Positions 23,250-34,400 of a stretch of DNA of 64,000 bases are shown piece by piece. Location: assembly GCA_009760855.2 (NCBI GenBank), contig WPIO01000355.1, forward strand, positions 1-64,000, written 5' to 3'. A program made the translations under genes and the position numbers. Numbering within the stretch: position 1 is the stretch's first letter; every line of letters starts with the position of its first letter. The DNA comes from Cristatella mucedo (Eukaryota; Bryozoa; Phylactolaemata; Cristatellidae). The notes below the pieces were generated by a model. That model did no database searches. It was not told the origin of the DNA and saw only the letters and a program-made list of their open reading frames with translations.

Positions 23250-24490
23250 GCCAAAAGATCGTCTGAGGTACCTCTGAAATATGGGGTACCTCAGGGCTCA
23301 GTGCTAGGTGCGACTTGTTTCATGGTTTATACTATCCCTCTTGCTGATGTGATTGCCAAGCACAATCTAGGCTTTCACTTCAATGCGGAGGACACTCAGT
23401 TGTACCTTTGCTCCGATCCCTTCCAGCCTGCTAGAGCCTCAAATTCTGTGAACTCACTTGCTGCATGTACTAATAACATCAGCACACGGATGGCAGCAAT
23501 TTAAAAAAGATGATGAAACTGATTTACTAGTTATGGGAAAACCAGTGTTATTCACAAATTGGAACGGCTGAAACTCAAAATTGGCTCTGCCAGCATATTT
23601 CGAGTTAAATCAGCTCGAAATCTAGGTGTCATATTCCATAGCGACTTCTCCTTAGACGACCACATCAGCTACTCAGCCAAATCTGCCTATTTTTAAATTC
23701 ATAAAATTGCTAAAGTTTGATCTCATTTAAACTGGAATACCTCATCTAAGTTGGTCCATGCATCTTGACATCCCGTCTCGACTTCAACAACTCACTGGTC
23801 GCTGGCCTACCGGCATATGCCACCAGGCGACTGCAGCTGGAGCGAAACTCTGCAGCTAGGCTTGTCTGTTGTGAGCGTCGTAGTTACCACATCACACAAC
23901 TTCTCGCCGACCTGCACTGGCTACCAGTCAAGCGACGGATTGACTTCAAGGTTTTGTCGCTCACTTTTAGGTCACTTCATTCTTTGGCTCCAGCCTACCT
24001 TTCCAATATACGCCCCCATCAGGCCAAGCATTGTACCACCAGCTGTTCCAATTCAACAGTCTTCAAATACGAAGGAAAAACCGCAAATCCTTAGGAAACC
24101 GTGCATTTAGTTCCTATGCTTCCAAAGAATGGAACTCCCTTCCGACTTGTGTCAGGACATCTCCGACTTGACCACATTAAAAAAGAATTTAATAACACCC
24201 CTATTTAGGACAGCATTTCGTGGGTCCCTACGATTCGTCCTTGATGTGATTACGTGTGCTGACACTGTGCATGCCGCCACTAGCAACATTTGCATGCTGA
24301 CCCTGTGCATGTCACCTCTATCCATGTTATTCATTTAGTTTGTTTATCAAGCATGATTTTACTTACCATTAAATGGCGTTTCCCTTTGCAACAAACGTAA
24401 AGCGCCTAGAGAGAGAGAAAAAAATCTGAGGGTGCTTTATCGAGTGCATTATTATTCTTATCTTTATTATTACTATTCATACACAAGTTT
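23250..24490 (+). mobile_element. LINE-B, 5'-truncated
   Basis: Begins inside the RT near a PLKYGVPQGSVLG motif (23265). It has a mutated RT box (FNAEDTQLYL near 23380) and the C-terminal block [42 protein letters not shown] near 23840-23970. The 3' end AAAGCGCCTAGAGAGAG at 24399 is followed by an (ATT)-rich tail. It abuts repeat G directly. Confidence 0.87.
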
Positions 24491-24559
24491 TTAATATTAT
24501 TACTTACTAAATGATAGTTCTTTTTCCAGCACATGTGAACGCTTGTGAATATACTGGAT

Positions 24560-24895
24560 CTGTATAGGTGATGCTATTGTGCGACCGTCACCACATGCTT
24601 GAAATTTGAGTGTCGCTTTTGACATCTGCCTAAATTTTAAGATTTCTTGGTTCAAAAGACTGGTTCTTCAGCTAGCCATGACGTTAGACCCCAGTCCAAT
24701 CTTTAGGGCTGTCTTCCACGGTGGCTTGCAAAAACATTTAACCAGCTCCATAGTTCGCTCAAGGCTTAATTATTGTGATTCCATTTTGATGGGCTACCAA
24801 AAAAGCAAGTAGGCCACTATAGATGGCAATGCATATGGCTGCATAGCTAATCTTAAATTCCAGAGGTTTTAAAAAGTTTCTCATTTTCTAACAGA
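24560..24895 (+). mobile_element. LINE-A fragment
   Basis: A short piece of the LINE-A C-terminal region beginning TAGGTGATGCTATTGTGCGACC (24567), matching about 5205-5530 of the long copy. It is interrupted by several stops and substitutions. Neither the tail nor the RT is present. Confidence 0.8.
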
Positions 24896-24944
24896 GCTCG
24901 AATCGCGGCCGATTAATCAAGGGATACAGAGGAGACATCGTATA

Positions 24945-25060
24945 CGATATTACTCACCATTCAATCGCGTTTCTCTTTGCAGTAGTTGCAAAGCGATTAG
25001 AAAGAGATTGAGATCTCTGAGGGCGCTCGCTCAAGTTCATTACCATCAACACTCTCTTCA
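24945..25060 (+). mobile_element. LINE-B 3' terminal fragment
   Basis: About 115 bp with the family's 3' signature: ACTCACCATTCAATCGCGTT, AAAGCGATTAGAAAGAGATTGAGATC and GAGGGCGCT. No coding part is left. Confidence 0.75.
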
Positions 25061-25720
25061 TATAATGGTGAAAGTTCAATTCTCCGGGCCTCTGCTAATG
25101 CATTGCAACACATCTGTCTCACCAGCCGTACTGTCAATGCCGTTTTACCTTTGAGCTTATCCTCAGTTGCATGGTCTTATGATGCTGGAGGTTGCAAACT
25201 AGCTTTTTATAAGAGATATAGAAATTCAATTTTTATACGCCTAATCGACTGGCCAGTTTTTTAGCCAGGCATGCAATTGTCATGCAATGACCTTGAAAAA
25301 GAATAGCCAATGCTTGGAATATCTCTCTAGGTAAAGCACACTGAAGTTAACCAACTGAAAAGTATTGATTGTTACCGGCCTGACTTTCATAGCATTGTGC
25401 AGGTTATGGCGAACTGAATGTGACTTCAACGGGCATGACAGTTCAGGTGGAAGCACTGAGTGGAATTGAGAGAAGACAGCCACTATGGGAGCTGTAACTA
25501 AGTCATCTGAACAATCTCACAAATTATGTATGTCGTTGTGCTCGTTAATTATGCCCGAAGAGTCAATGGATGTCGACCACATGTCTATCAGTTGTCCGCT
25601 GGATGCACTCTTCGGTCGCTGACCGATGAGGGCTACCGTAGATTCCACTTAGTACACAATCTTGCAACACTACAGGCTTTATTTTGCTCGCACCCATGAA
25701 GAATTCGAAAGCAGCCAGTA
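25060..25720 (-). repeat. Segment C, detached divergent copy
   Basis: Aligns in the same text direction as 50.2-50.62, 43.88-44.56 and 37.43-38.17 kb. Landmarks are CTGTCTCACCAGCC near 25107 and TGCACTCTTCGGTCGCTGACC near 25602. It is more diverged than the other copies. No GT14 remnant accompanies it. Confidence 0.65.
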
Positions 25721-26590
25721 TGCAGAAATTCGGCTCTTACTGCAGCGTAGCAGCAGGAATAGAAATATCATACGATAGAGCACTGGAACAGCAAAAAATA
25801 AATCGTGTCATCTTTCCCTGTAGGCAGCATAATGATACTCGTCAGTTGCGTTTAGTTTGGCTGTAGATGGCCCTCGGGCGGTTGAATTTTGAAAATAAAA
25901 ATAATCCACATCTGCAACATAATCGCTTATAGTTTCGGTAAAACTTGAATTGCCATAATCGAGCAATACCTCAAATATTATATTCAAGTGACAAATGAGT
26001 CACTGCCTATTAGAATTATTAGGCGATCTCTATGCTCGCGAAGCTAAATATCTTGGAATTGTTCTATATCTTTTATCAACATCTCATCCTGCAGTTCCTT
26101 AGCAAGTCTTTAACGACACTGCCATGATGCCAAATTAGAGTAAGTCCAGTTATAAGCAGTGTACAGGTGGTAACTTCAGGGTATACGTTTGTACAAGCTC
26201 TCACCATCTAGTAAGTCTTAAGAGTATAACATCCACTTGCCATGTTTGCATGTGTGCATTTCATCTTTGTCCAAGTATTCCCATTGACATTGTGCATGCT
26301 AGTGCTAAGACTATGATCATGCTTTCTTCATCGTGCTTGTAAAGTTCCTACAGCATACTAGGTTATCTGGGGGTTCTAAGCAAATGTAGTATCAACATTA
26401 AATGCATTCCGGTCGAGCGAAATGTGAATGAAGCCCTGCTCTGGTAGCGGTTTATCTGTAACCATCGCAATAAGCATTCTCTTTGTTTTAGTGCACGCAA
26501 TCTGACAAGGTTGGTTCTTGGGTTGCTACTGGATCTCATGAATCGTTTAGTTCAAAAGCGGCTTTTTGTATTGGCCATCGTTTAAATAAG
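25720..26590. other. Unclassified noncoding stretch
   Basis: AT-rich; no frame, RNA gene or repeat was recognised with confidence. Confidence 0.4.
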
Positions 26591-28500
26591 TGGCGATCAG
26601 GTCAACATTAGTGGCAATGTTTCTGACAGTTGTGATATCCCCACCTTGTTCTGGAAGTCAAAGGTTGTCTATGGAGGAGTTTTCGGATTTCCTCCCTAAA
26701 ATATTTGTGCTTAAAAGGCCAGTACTGATTGAAGGAGACTTTAACTTTTACACTGACAACCATAAAATCGGCAAGGTTTTGATACTTATCGTGCCTGGAT
26801 TAGCTGCAAAGTTACTTACAAGAATTATCTAACAGCTCCGATTCTTACTGATTCGTCCAGTATTATTTAAAAAAGTTGTTACGTACCAGCTAGTATCATA
26901 CCTTAAAAAGAAGAAGTAATTGGAAAAGTCAAGGTCGGGGTTTAAGCTGTGATGGTCTAAAACTACTGCTCTCTGCTGTTCAACCAATGACACCCTACTA
27001 ATCAATGAAGACTGGCAATTTCTCAAATTTCGCAGCTACCTTCAGCACTACAAATCACGACATCTTATCATGAGAGATTCGGGAATAACGACCCGTCTGG
27101 AAGACGAGACACATGCCTGGTTCTAATTGTACTTGGCCAATCGATTTCAATGCGGGTCGCATAGAGGTCAAGTCCTATCTGCTGGTCCAGTCGCTGGTGT
27201 AGTCACGTAAAAGTACCGTCTCGGTCCTTTGCTGGTATCCGTTTTTACTAACCTTTGTAAATATTTGATCCTGGCACATGGAATAGGCTTTCACGTTTAC
27301 GTTTTCAATACTCGGCTCTACTTTTCAATCATTCTTTTGGAATCTGCCGCAGCAATGGTAAAGTGAATGCTTACCTCGCACTCATTCGATCACAAATGTT
27401 GGTTATTTTTTCTAAAAAAAAAGACAATGAATGCAAGTGGCCTAAATAGAATAATTCTTTCTTCTAACAGACTATGCTTTTGTATGACCGCAAACCCATG
27501 CTCAAAATTCAAGGATCATCTTCACAGCAAATTTTAAACGGTTCAATGAAAATATATCTCATACCCACGATGTCGAATCCCTATATATGACTAGGAACTG
27601 TTTTTCAGGGTAAAATTTGCAGTAGGAATCCGCAGTGCAAAAACAACTAGTACATCCTTCCGTTTCTGCTAGATTATTGTAATCTTTTAATTGAGCTACT
27701 GAAAAAACCTAGATTGGTGCTGCAAGAAATAAACATGACTCAAAGTTTAATAATCTCATGAGTTTTGATTACGTTTCTCGTTTGCACAAATACCTCGGAT
27801 GGCTGATGGTTTATCAACGGCTACTTAGCAAGGTTCTAAATCTGACCCTCAACGCCTACAGTGGCTTTGCTGTGCATACCTTGCTGACCTGCTGCTCCAG
27901 TTTCATCATCATTTACGGATCATAATTAAACTATTATATTCATATTCTTAAAACTAATGGCAAAGTAGCTTTTGCTCTGCATCACCTCCATTGTGAAACT
28001 CACGTCCATGCTTCTTGAGGAACGAAATTTAAGATTCTTGAGCAACGACAGGTTCCTGCTCGTTCAGCCCAGTATAACCTTTCATTTACATCTATCCCGA
28101 ACTGCGAATTCCATTCTACCAACGATGCCGAAACATTATTTCGAAGTCATAGTTCGCATGCACTGTGCACGTGATTGCAAACCGTGTTAGGCATCCCGAC
28201 TCTCCTCATGCTACTGCTTACAGAAAAGCCCAGGTTTCTTTCTAGATACTGCAAATTTCCAAACCAAATGTTAGGTTTTCTTGTCGCTCCTACAAAAGTA
28301 GTCGTCATTAGAATGTCTTCTTTTTTATTTGTTATCTCCGCACTAAATATCGAAAACGTTTTATAGTTAAGATTGGCATCGTTATAATTGCCAAGCAGTT
28401 CAAACTGCTTGGCTCTGCCCTCAACCTGCCGTCAAATGTTAAAAAGTGTGGGCATACCTTTCCTGTCTCTCAAAGCCAGTAACTAGCTATTAACTGACGT
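26590..28500 (+). mobile_element. Old, highly degenerate LINE-A relative
   Basis: A decayed element recognised from its ordered motifs. These are EEFSDFLPKIFVLKRPVLIE followed by GDFNFYTDN (26670-26760, endonuclease), an RT stretch near 27055-27150 (DHDILS-like, then E..ETHAWF), and the C-terminal block near 27800-27930 (a Leu-rich SKVLNLTLNA-type region). Stops occur in every frame. It retains the canonical GDFN motif that the longer LINE-A copy has lost. It is probably much older than the other LINE-A copies. Confidence 0.65.
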
Positions 28501-28757
28501 CTCGACATCATCTGACATTACCTCAGCGATAGTATTTCCTTGCCGAATATTTGGTCGCTGTCAAAATTACTTGTCCTGAGCTTATGTTTAGTTATACTAT
28601 GTGTGAATCATTCAATAGCTGATACTGCGTTTTAGCATATGTGAAGTACCGTTAGATGGATTTAATTCTTGTAGAGTGCTACACAAGTTTCCTATTATAA
28701 ATACTAAGTTTGTTGTTTTCACTGTGCGAAATACAATAATGCTTTTTAGACTTTTCA
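28500..28757. other. Unclassified noncoding stretch
   Basis: Short AT-rich spacer between the old LINE and repeat G; nothing recognised. Confidence 0.35.
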
Positions 28758-29525
28758 CCGCCTTAATAACAAAAGCCAAGGTATGGTGATATTGCAGCCA
28801 CTCTCTATTTGCTTTAGGCGTAAGGGCGTAGGGAAAAAAGCACGCTGAACCTCGGACTATAAAAATGAATCAAGTTCCACCAACCAGAAGTGCAACATTT
28901 TACTTTATGCAGGTAATTCGAGAGGACCTCACCTGATTCAGCAGCAGCATTCAGTCGCACCCGGTGGTGTTAGCTCGCATCGTTTGGCCTAAGAAGTCGC
29001 GAGACGACGTCTTTTCGTGGAAGCGAGGGCAGTTATTTTCAGGCTGACATTTTCGGGCGGACATTTTTTGGGCCGGCGAAGAATACGAGCTGCACGCTTG
29101 TTACCCGTCGCGGCTTGGTGCTTGGAACGTCGGGCGGCCAACGCGCGACGGTCGCAAAATGAACTCGGTAACGTAAAGCGGTGCTGGTCCCGCAAGTCAG
29201 AATTCAGGAATCCTCCGTTCGTGCCCATTCGTCCTGGCGGTTCGAAATACGAAACGTACTTGCAGTGACAGTCACAGCAGTGGTGGTGGCGTCACCGCGG
29301 CCAGAAGCTCGCCGGCACTGAGCACGACGAGATTATGGCTTTCCGTTGCCGTGCGTCTCAGTTAAGCTCTCGCTCGCATCCCGCCACTAAGTGCTCGCAC
29401 TGAGACGCCAGACGGAGACGGCTGAATCGTTCAGTACACACCGAGATCAGGTTCAGGACCGACCAACCGGAAGACAGCTGCGACGAAGCTCCAGCTCAAC
29501 CGGGCGCAGAGAGCGACGCTTGGCT
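28757..29525. repeat. Repeat G, copy 2
   Basis: Partner of 22475-23245 in the same orientation. Here it is followed directly by the 3' flank of the U6 GT14 fragment, whereas copy 1 is followed by LINE-B. Both junctions fall after a similar GTGACG/GCGACG sequence. Function unknown. Confidence 0.75.
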
Positions 29526-29529
29526 CACA

Positions 29530-30178
29530 GCTGTGCTCCGTCGCCAGCTACGGCTTCGTGGTATGAGTTAAATTACAAATACGACGAACACACCTGGACA
29601 GGGCGGGACAAGGTAAACTTCCGCTGCCCGTTCTTGTAGCAGCCTCCCTCCTGAGAACGATCTGGACGTTGCAGCGCACGGATATCAGGTCGTCGTCTCG
29701 AAGTACAGCTTGTTGACGAACGGCGCCGGGCGACCGACGACGAGTCATAGCAGGTCTGCGGACAAGAAAATGCAAATAGCGCGCACGAATCTGCCGCCGC
29801 ATTTGCCGTCGCCGTACCACAGGATGGCACGCGTCGGCGACTGCCTCCAGACGCCGCCTGGCCTGTCGGGCCGAGCCAGAAGTGTGGCGTAGTAGTGCTC
29901 CTCCGGTGCGTGAGTGACGCTAAAGCAGTCGTACAGCTGCTGCTCGAAGCCGCCCTCGTCGAGCAGGTACTCGACGAACGCACGGCTAAACTCGGCGTTC
30001 GCGTAGCTCTTGTATATAATCAAGTTTCCTGGCACCGGCGTCTTTGCCTTTTTTGGGTCTAGACAGCTAACCAATTTATTGTAGGCGGCGTCCTTGCACC
30101 AAAATGAGCGTGCTTGCCGCTCCGGATTCGCTGGTTTTTTATGTTCACGTGACTGGAGCCGTTTAGCGAGCTCAGCAT
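29530..30178 (-). pseudogene. GT14 pseudogene, 3' fragment (U6)
   Basis: Encodes roughly the last 180 residues of the family in a broken frame. The open piece 29745-30074 reads KAKTPVPGNLIIYKSYANAE, then APEEHYYATLLA with the catalytic Glu retained, and CGGRFVRAICIF with the conserved Cys pair spacing. A stop follows at ADLL. The usual stop position (near 29620) is altered. The 5' side is cut at 30178 within the block equivalent to residues 240-250 of the intact protein, where unrelated sequence begins. A short piece of segment F is kept at 29530-29618. Confidence 0.9.
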
Positions 30179-31190
30179 TAGATTATTCATCCTTTACTGC
30201 ACATGGAAGAGACATAGACAGAGGTTAAGGTCTATTTGCGTGCTATGCAGATGAGCCTATAGGTGGGAACCCAGGTCCCGAAAAGGGCCCGGGTCTCGCA
30301 AAAACTCTATAACGCCGCGAGTAATAGTCTGATAGGTCTCGCTGCGGGCTCAATCGTCTTCTTTCGGTCAATAATGCTATACCGAGATTACAGTTCAAAT
30401 TGATTGTGTACTTTTTGGCGAAGAAAGACAAGACTGAGTTGTGGTCAGTCTGTACAGCAGGGGATTTTTTCAGGCGCCCTTGCTTCGTCTTCGGCATTTT
30501 GACACTGACTCGCAGTTTTTTCTTTTTCTGGACCCCGTGTTCGGTGCCGTGAGGAGATCCAGAAACTGCTTCGGCTTCCGCCGTCTTCAACATGAAGGGT
30601 GTAACTAAACTTGATTTTCCTGGAACTTCTAACGATTTTGACTATTTTCCAGAAAAGAATTAAGTATATCCCTATAACGACGAGGCCTTTGTGGGGACAT
30701 GCGTTCCCACCGATAAGTTCAAATGTATTGCCATAGTTATTTTTACTAATTTTACACTGGATAGAAAGTAGCTGGGCCATATCCCATTCGGATTTATTTT
30801 CGTGGTTTATTCATTTTCAATTGAACTCCAGAAATTCATTTGCTCATTCTTGCTCATGGGGGATTCTTTTTTAAACTGTATACTGTACAGGTCGACATTG
30901 TGGATAGTACACTTAAATGTCTTAACCTTGCCAACTTGAGCACACTACTATGAAAAATTTAATCCATTTTTCTTTACATGTATGCAATTATAAAAACAAT
31001 TGACTATTACAAGACTAAGCCTTAGGGGTAGGTTTTCATCGGTTGGGAAGCAGCCCAACTTTTAGGTGCCGAAATGAACTGCCGAGCAATAGGTATCAGA
31101 AACTCAGACTGGAAGCGGCTCGTGTAGCCTTAAACAGACCGGCATCACTTTTGCTGAGGAACCGCTTACGTTACCCACTAAATAAATTAG
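30179..31190. other. Unclassified region with a minus-strand open frame
   Basis: Breaks into the U6 fragment on one side and segment F-distal on the other. On the minus strand 30593-30243 is open for 116 codons. It is Lys-rich (KKKKLRVSVKMPKTKQGRLKK) and then reads HNSVLSFFAKK, which loosely resembles a PCNA-interacting motif. There is no known domain, intron or second copy to support it as a gene. Its upstream context overlaps another minus-strand frame (30780-30445). Confidence 0.3.
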
Positions 31191-32030
31191 AAAACAGTTT
31201 CTGACTCGTTCTCCAACCTTTCCTTTCACCACATAATCGAAAAAATTATGTTTCTTCAGTACAGACGTCAGAAGCTCACACTAGATTTGGAAAGACGAGT
31301 GCATCGTGAACAGATTTTAGACGTAGTTGTGGTTGAGAAGTATAATTAGGAATACTCAGATGTCTATTGAATTCAAATGTGGATCTAGTAAGGCTTTATT
31401 GCTGTCAGCCTTGCCGCCGATTTCGGTAGATATTTTATTCCCATCAGGAGCGTTGTCAAAGCAACAGAACGCCCATGGTAGCACTGTGGCACTTGTGGTG
31501 CGATGGGTGAAGTAACGTGTGGAAGCCCTATTTTTGTTTCAGCTAAGGCAGTTCGATGTTTCCGTGATTTCACCTTCCGTGGTGTTTATTTCCTAGTTCA
31601 GCTATTCAAATCGTAGTCGTGGAAACGCAGACTTTACGACTCTCTGTTTTTTTCTCAACCAGCCCCTAGTAATACTAAAATTGCCTAAATTAGGAACACT
31701 TCACAAAATCGCTGGTATTTCTCAGAAACTGTCAAGAGCCGTCAAACTTCGGTACGTTAACCTTCCTGAGTTTTACAGCTGCGTTCGAATGCCGAATCGG
31801 GTGCAGAGGGCTTTTATTCTATTCCCGATAGGCGTGCAAAAGAAGAGCTTTGTATGCCTCGCCCGTAGTAGTAGACGCTTTGAAGGAGTAATTTTTCATT
31901 CACTTAGTTGCAGTCTGCGAAACATACCTTTTAGCAGCGAGACGCATTCCTATGCCACTTCAAGCAAAGTACAACCCTTCCATGAAAATGCGTACCGATC
32001 GGCTACATTAACAGATTTTTTTCGTTAAAG
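31190..32030 (-). repeat. Unit U3, segment F-distal
   Basis: Aligns with 47.58-48.57 and 21.5-22.2 kb. Landmarks include AAGCTCACACTAGATTTGG near 31272 and GTAGTAGTAGACGCTTTGAAGGAGTAATTTTTCA near 31866 (two parts). The longest frame, 31681-32028 plus, is not maintained in the other copies. Confidence 0.7.
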
Positions 32031-32903
32031 GTGCCTTAACAAGAGCACTTCAATTAATAGTTCTACATTGTGCTTTGTCAGAGTCACTCTTACTCTCGCT
32101 CTGACAAATTCTTGTGGATTCAGAACTCCAGCTTAGGTGCGAACATTAGCCACGAGTTACGAGCGAAAGCAGCGAAATTTCAAAATGCCACGGTCCAAAC
32201 TTCTTTGGCTACGTATTTATTAAACGACAGCCACGTTCCACTTGCTTTAGGGAGTAAGTGAAAATGCACCGTAACTCTAGAGCGCAAAAGACTAGCACGA
32301 GATCGCCAAACAGCAGTTTCGCATCTAATTTTACAAAGCAAGATCAAGCAAATCATTCCTGCGGGTTAACGTTCCATTGCATCATGCAGGGCTCCTTCGC
32401 TCCGTTGCAGTAAAACGAGATGACGTAGGGGGACGAGGTCGTTTTGCAGTAAAGAGTACACTGGCACACATTTGCTGGACAAGTAAATACGCACAACTCG
32501 CTTGTCGCCCGTCCGCTCGTCACGTCGATTATCAGGCAGCCACCAAGCGACGACTGCTAGCCGAACCTGGTACTAGTGGCAAAAGCCCACTCGCTGCTGC
32601 GGGATGCAAGCGTCCTTCGCTCGTACCAATTTCTCCAAAGCGTCTCAACGCAGGCAAAGTACCTGCTCAAATGCGGTGGCAGCAGCAGTTGCTACGTCGT
32701 CCAGTGGACGCCGATGTAGGACGCTGGACTCCAACCGTCCGGAAGACTACGGCGGCATGGCTCAAGCTCATCAGTGCACACATAGCGATGCTTGGCGCAC
32801 TGCTACGCTCCGTCGCCAGCAACAGCTGTCGGTAAAGAGACAGTCGGTGAGAGACCGCGGAAAGTCAGCGTGCACGAACGTGAATAGCCGAACGCTAGAC
32901 AAC
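32030..32903 (-). repeat. Unit U3, segment F-proximal: 3' flank of GT14 copy
   Basis: Matches 39270-40135 and 13699-14560. Open antisense frames here (32377-32835 and 32604-33011) begin without ATG in the homologous positions and are not frame-stable in U1. I read the segment as noncoding 3' flank. Confidence 0.75.
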
Positions 32904-34193
32904 TCAGGTGCCCGTTTTTGCACCTGCCTCCCAAGCAAGTATGATCTCGACGAGTCAGTGCACGGCAAACGGGTCGTCCTCGAAGTGCAGCTTGTTGACG
33001 AACGGCTCTAGGCGGTTGGCGACGAGTCAAGGCAGGTCTGTGGACGTGAAAATGCAAATGCCGCGAACGAAGCGTCCGCCGCATTCACCGTCGCCGTACC
33101 AAAGGATAGCAAGTGTCGGCGAATGCCGCCAGACACCGCCTGGCTTGTACGGCAGGGCTAGCAGTGTGACGCAGTAATGCTCATGCAGAGGGTACGCGTC
33201 GCTAAACCAGTCGTATAACGGCTATGCGAAGCCACCCTCGTCGAGCACGTACTCGACGAATGCCCGGCTCAACTCGGCGTTGGCGTAGCTTTTGTAGATA
33301 ATCAAGTTTCTCTGCACTGGCGTCTTTGCCTTCTGTGACTCTGGACAGCTAACCTTACTATTGCACGCGGCGTCCTTGCAACAAATTGAGTGTGTCTGCC
33401 GCTCCGGATTCGCGGGTTATTCTACGTACACGTGACTAGAGCCGTTAAGCTAGCTCAGCATCTGCACCAGCTCGTAGTTCGTCTTCAGAGGCAGCTCTTG
33501 ACCCGCCGTATTGATAAAATAGTGCGACCCGACGGACAACTGGCTCGCCAGCTGCTTGCATTCGACTTCGGTCGGCTTCCATCTGAGACGCGCTCGGATA
33601 AACGAAGTCCTCGTCGAGCTTGGCCAGAAGGACGCTGGGCAAGCATTCTGCTATGTGACGCATGGCTGCAATAGACTGGGGCTCTGCTTTGGCGTCTACA
33701 TAAATGCAGTAGAAGATGTGCGGCGTAGAGATGGTGCGCCGCAGACGCTCGAACTTCGTGGCGCATGTGTGCAAGTACAGTCTGTTGGTGATCGCGAAGT
33801 CTCGCTTTTCAGCCGCCGCATTGGACGGACGCTGGTAGCCGTCGTCCAGCTCGGCACATGGTAGGCAGCCGATGCTGGCGGGGCGGTAGCACGTGAATGA
33901 CGCCGAATTGTAACCGACGATTGAACGAACAAATTCCAGCTCCATCTCGTCTCCTCTCGCGAGCCGGTAGCAGAGAACGGCGTCGTATCGCTCGTACGCG
34001 GCGACCCAAGATGCCAGCTGCTTTTCAACGGGGCCTTCGCACGAGCGACAGCTAATGACAATAGGCGTCGTCACTAGTTAGAGTCCGTTGACCGTTTTTG
34101 TTTGCTAACGGTTGCTGCAATCAATCCTGCAGCTACATGGACTAGGAGGACGAGGCAAGCGGTCGAAAGGACACAGCGGACCAGAGGCGGCAG
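32904..34193 (-). pseudogene. GT14 beta-1,6-GlcNAc-transferase pseudogene (U3)
   Basis: Full-length but decayed copy of the intact gene. Both candidate start Met codons are now CTG (34193-34191 is the first). Two stops follow the transmembrane stretch. The open piece 34074-33445 covers the stem and the first part of the catalytic domain (WVAAYERYDAVLCYRLARG, IFYCIYVDAKAEP). A 4-nt insertion near 33562 shifts the frame at the MQ residues. The correct frame then reaches a TAG near the LVQMLS block. Further stops lie in the last 150 codons. The Glu aligned to the catalytic base remains (HEHY). The stop aligned to the end is TGA at 32906-32904. No product is expected. Confidence 0.92.
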
Positions 34194-34289
34194 ACGGAGA
34201 GTAGAGCACTTGACTAGCTGCAAGGTGCAGCGACTCGCGTCAGCAGGCCCTTTCAGGAGCCCACTTGGACGTGATAGAGACCCGGAAGA

Positions 34290-34400
34290 AGCGAGTGAGA
34301 AGGAACGACGGACATAGAGATAAAGAGGGAGAGATATAATGGATAAGAAAAGGAAAGAGAGAGAGATAAAAAGAAATGGGAGAAATATTGTTTGAGCGAG
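34290..34400 (-). repeat. (CT)n-type tract of U3, eroded
   Basis: GA-rich on the plus strand, CT-rich in gene sense, about 100 bp upstream of the former start codon. It is shorter and more interrupted than the tract of U4, consistent with an older, unconstrained copy. Confidence 0.85.

Noticed and set aside
32377-33011. Open frames antisense to the GT14 3' flank, similar in U1, U3 and U4
   Set aside because: The homologous positions start with GTG rather than ATG, U1 has an indel, and similarity is expected from recent duplication.
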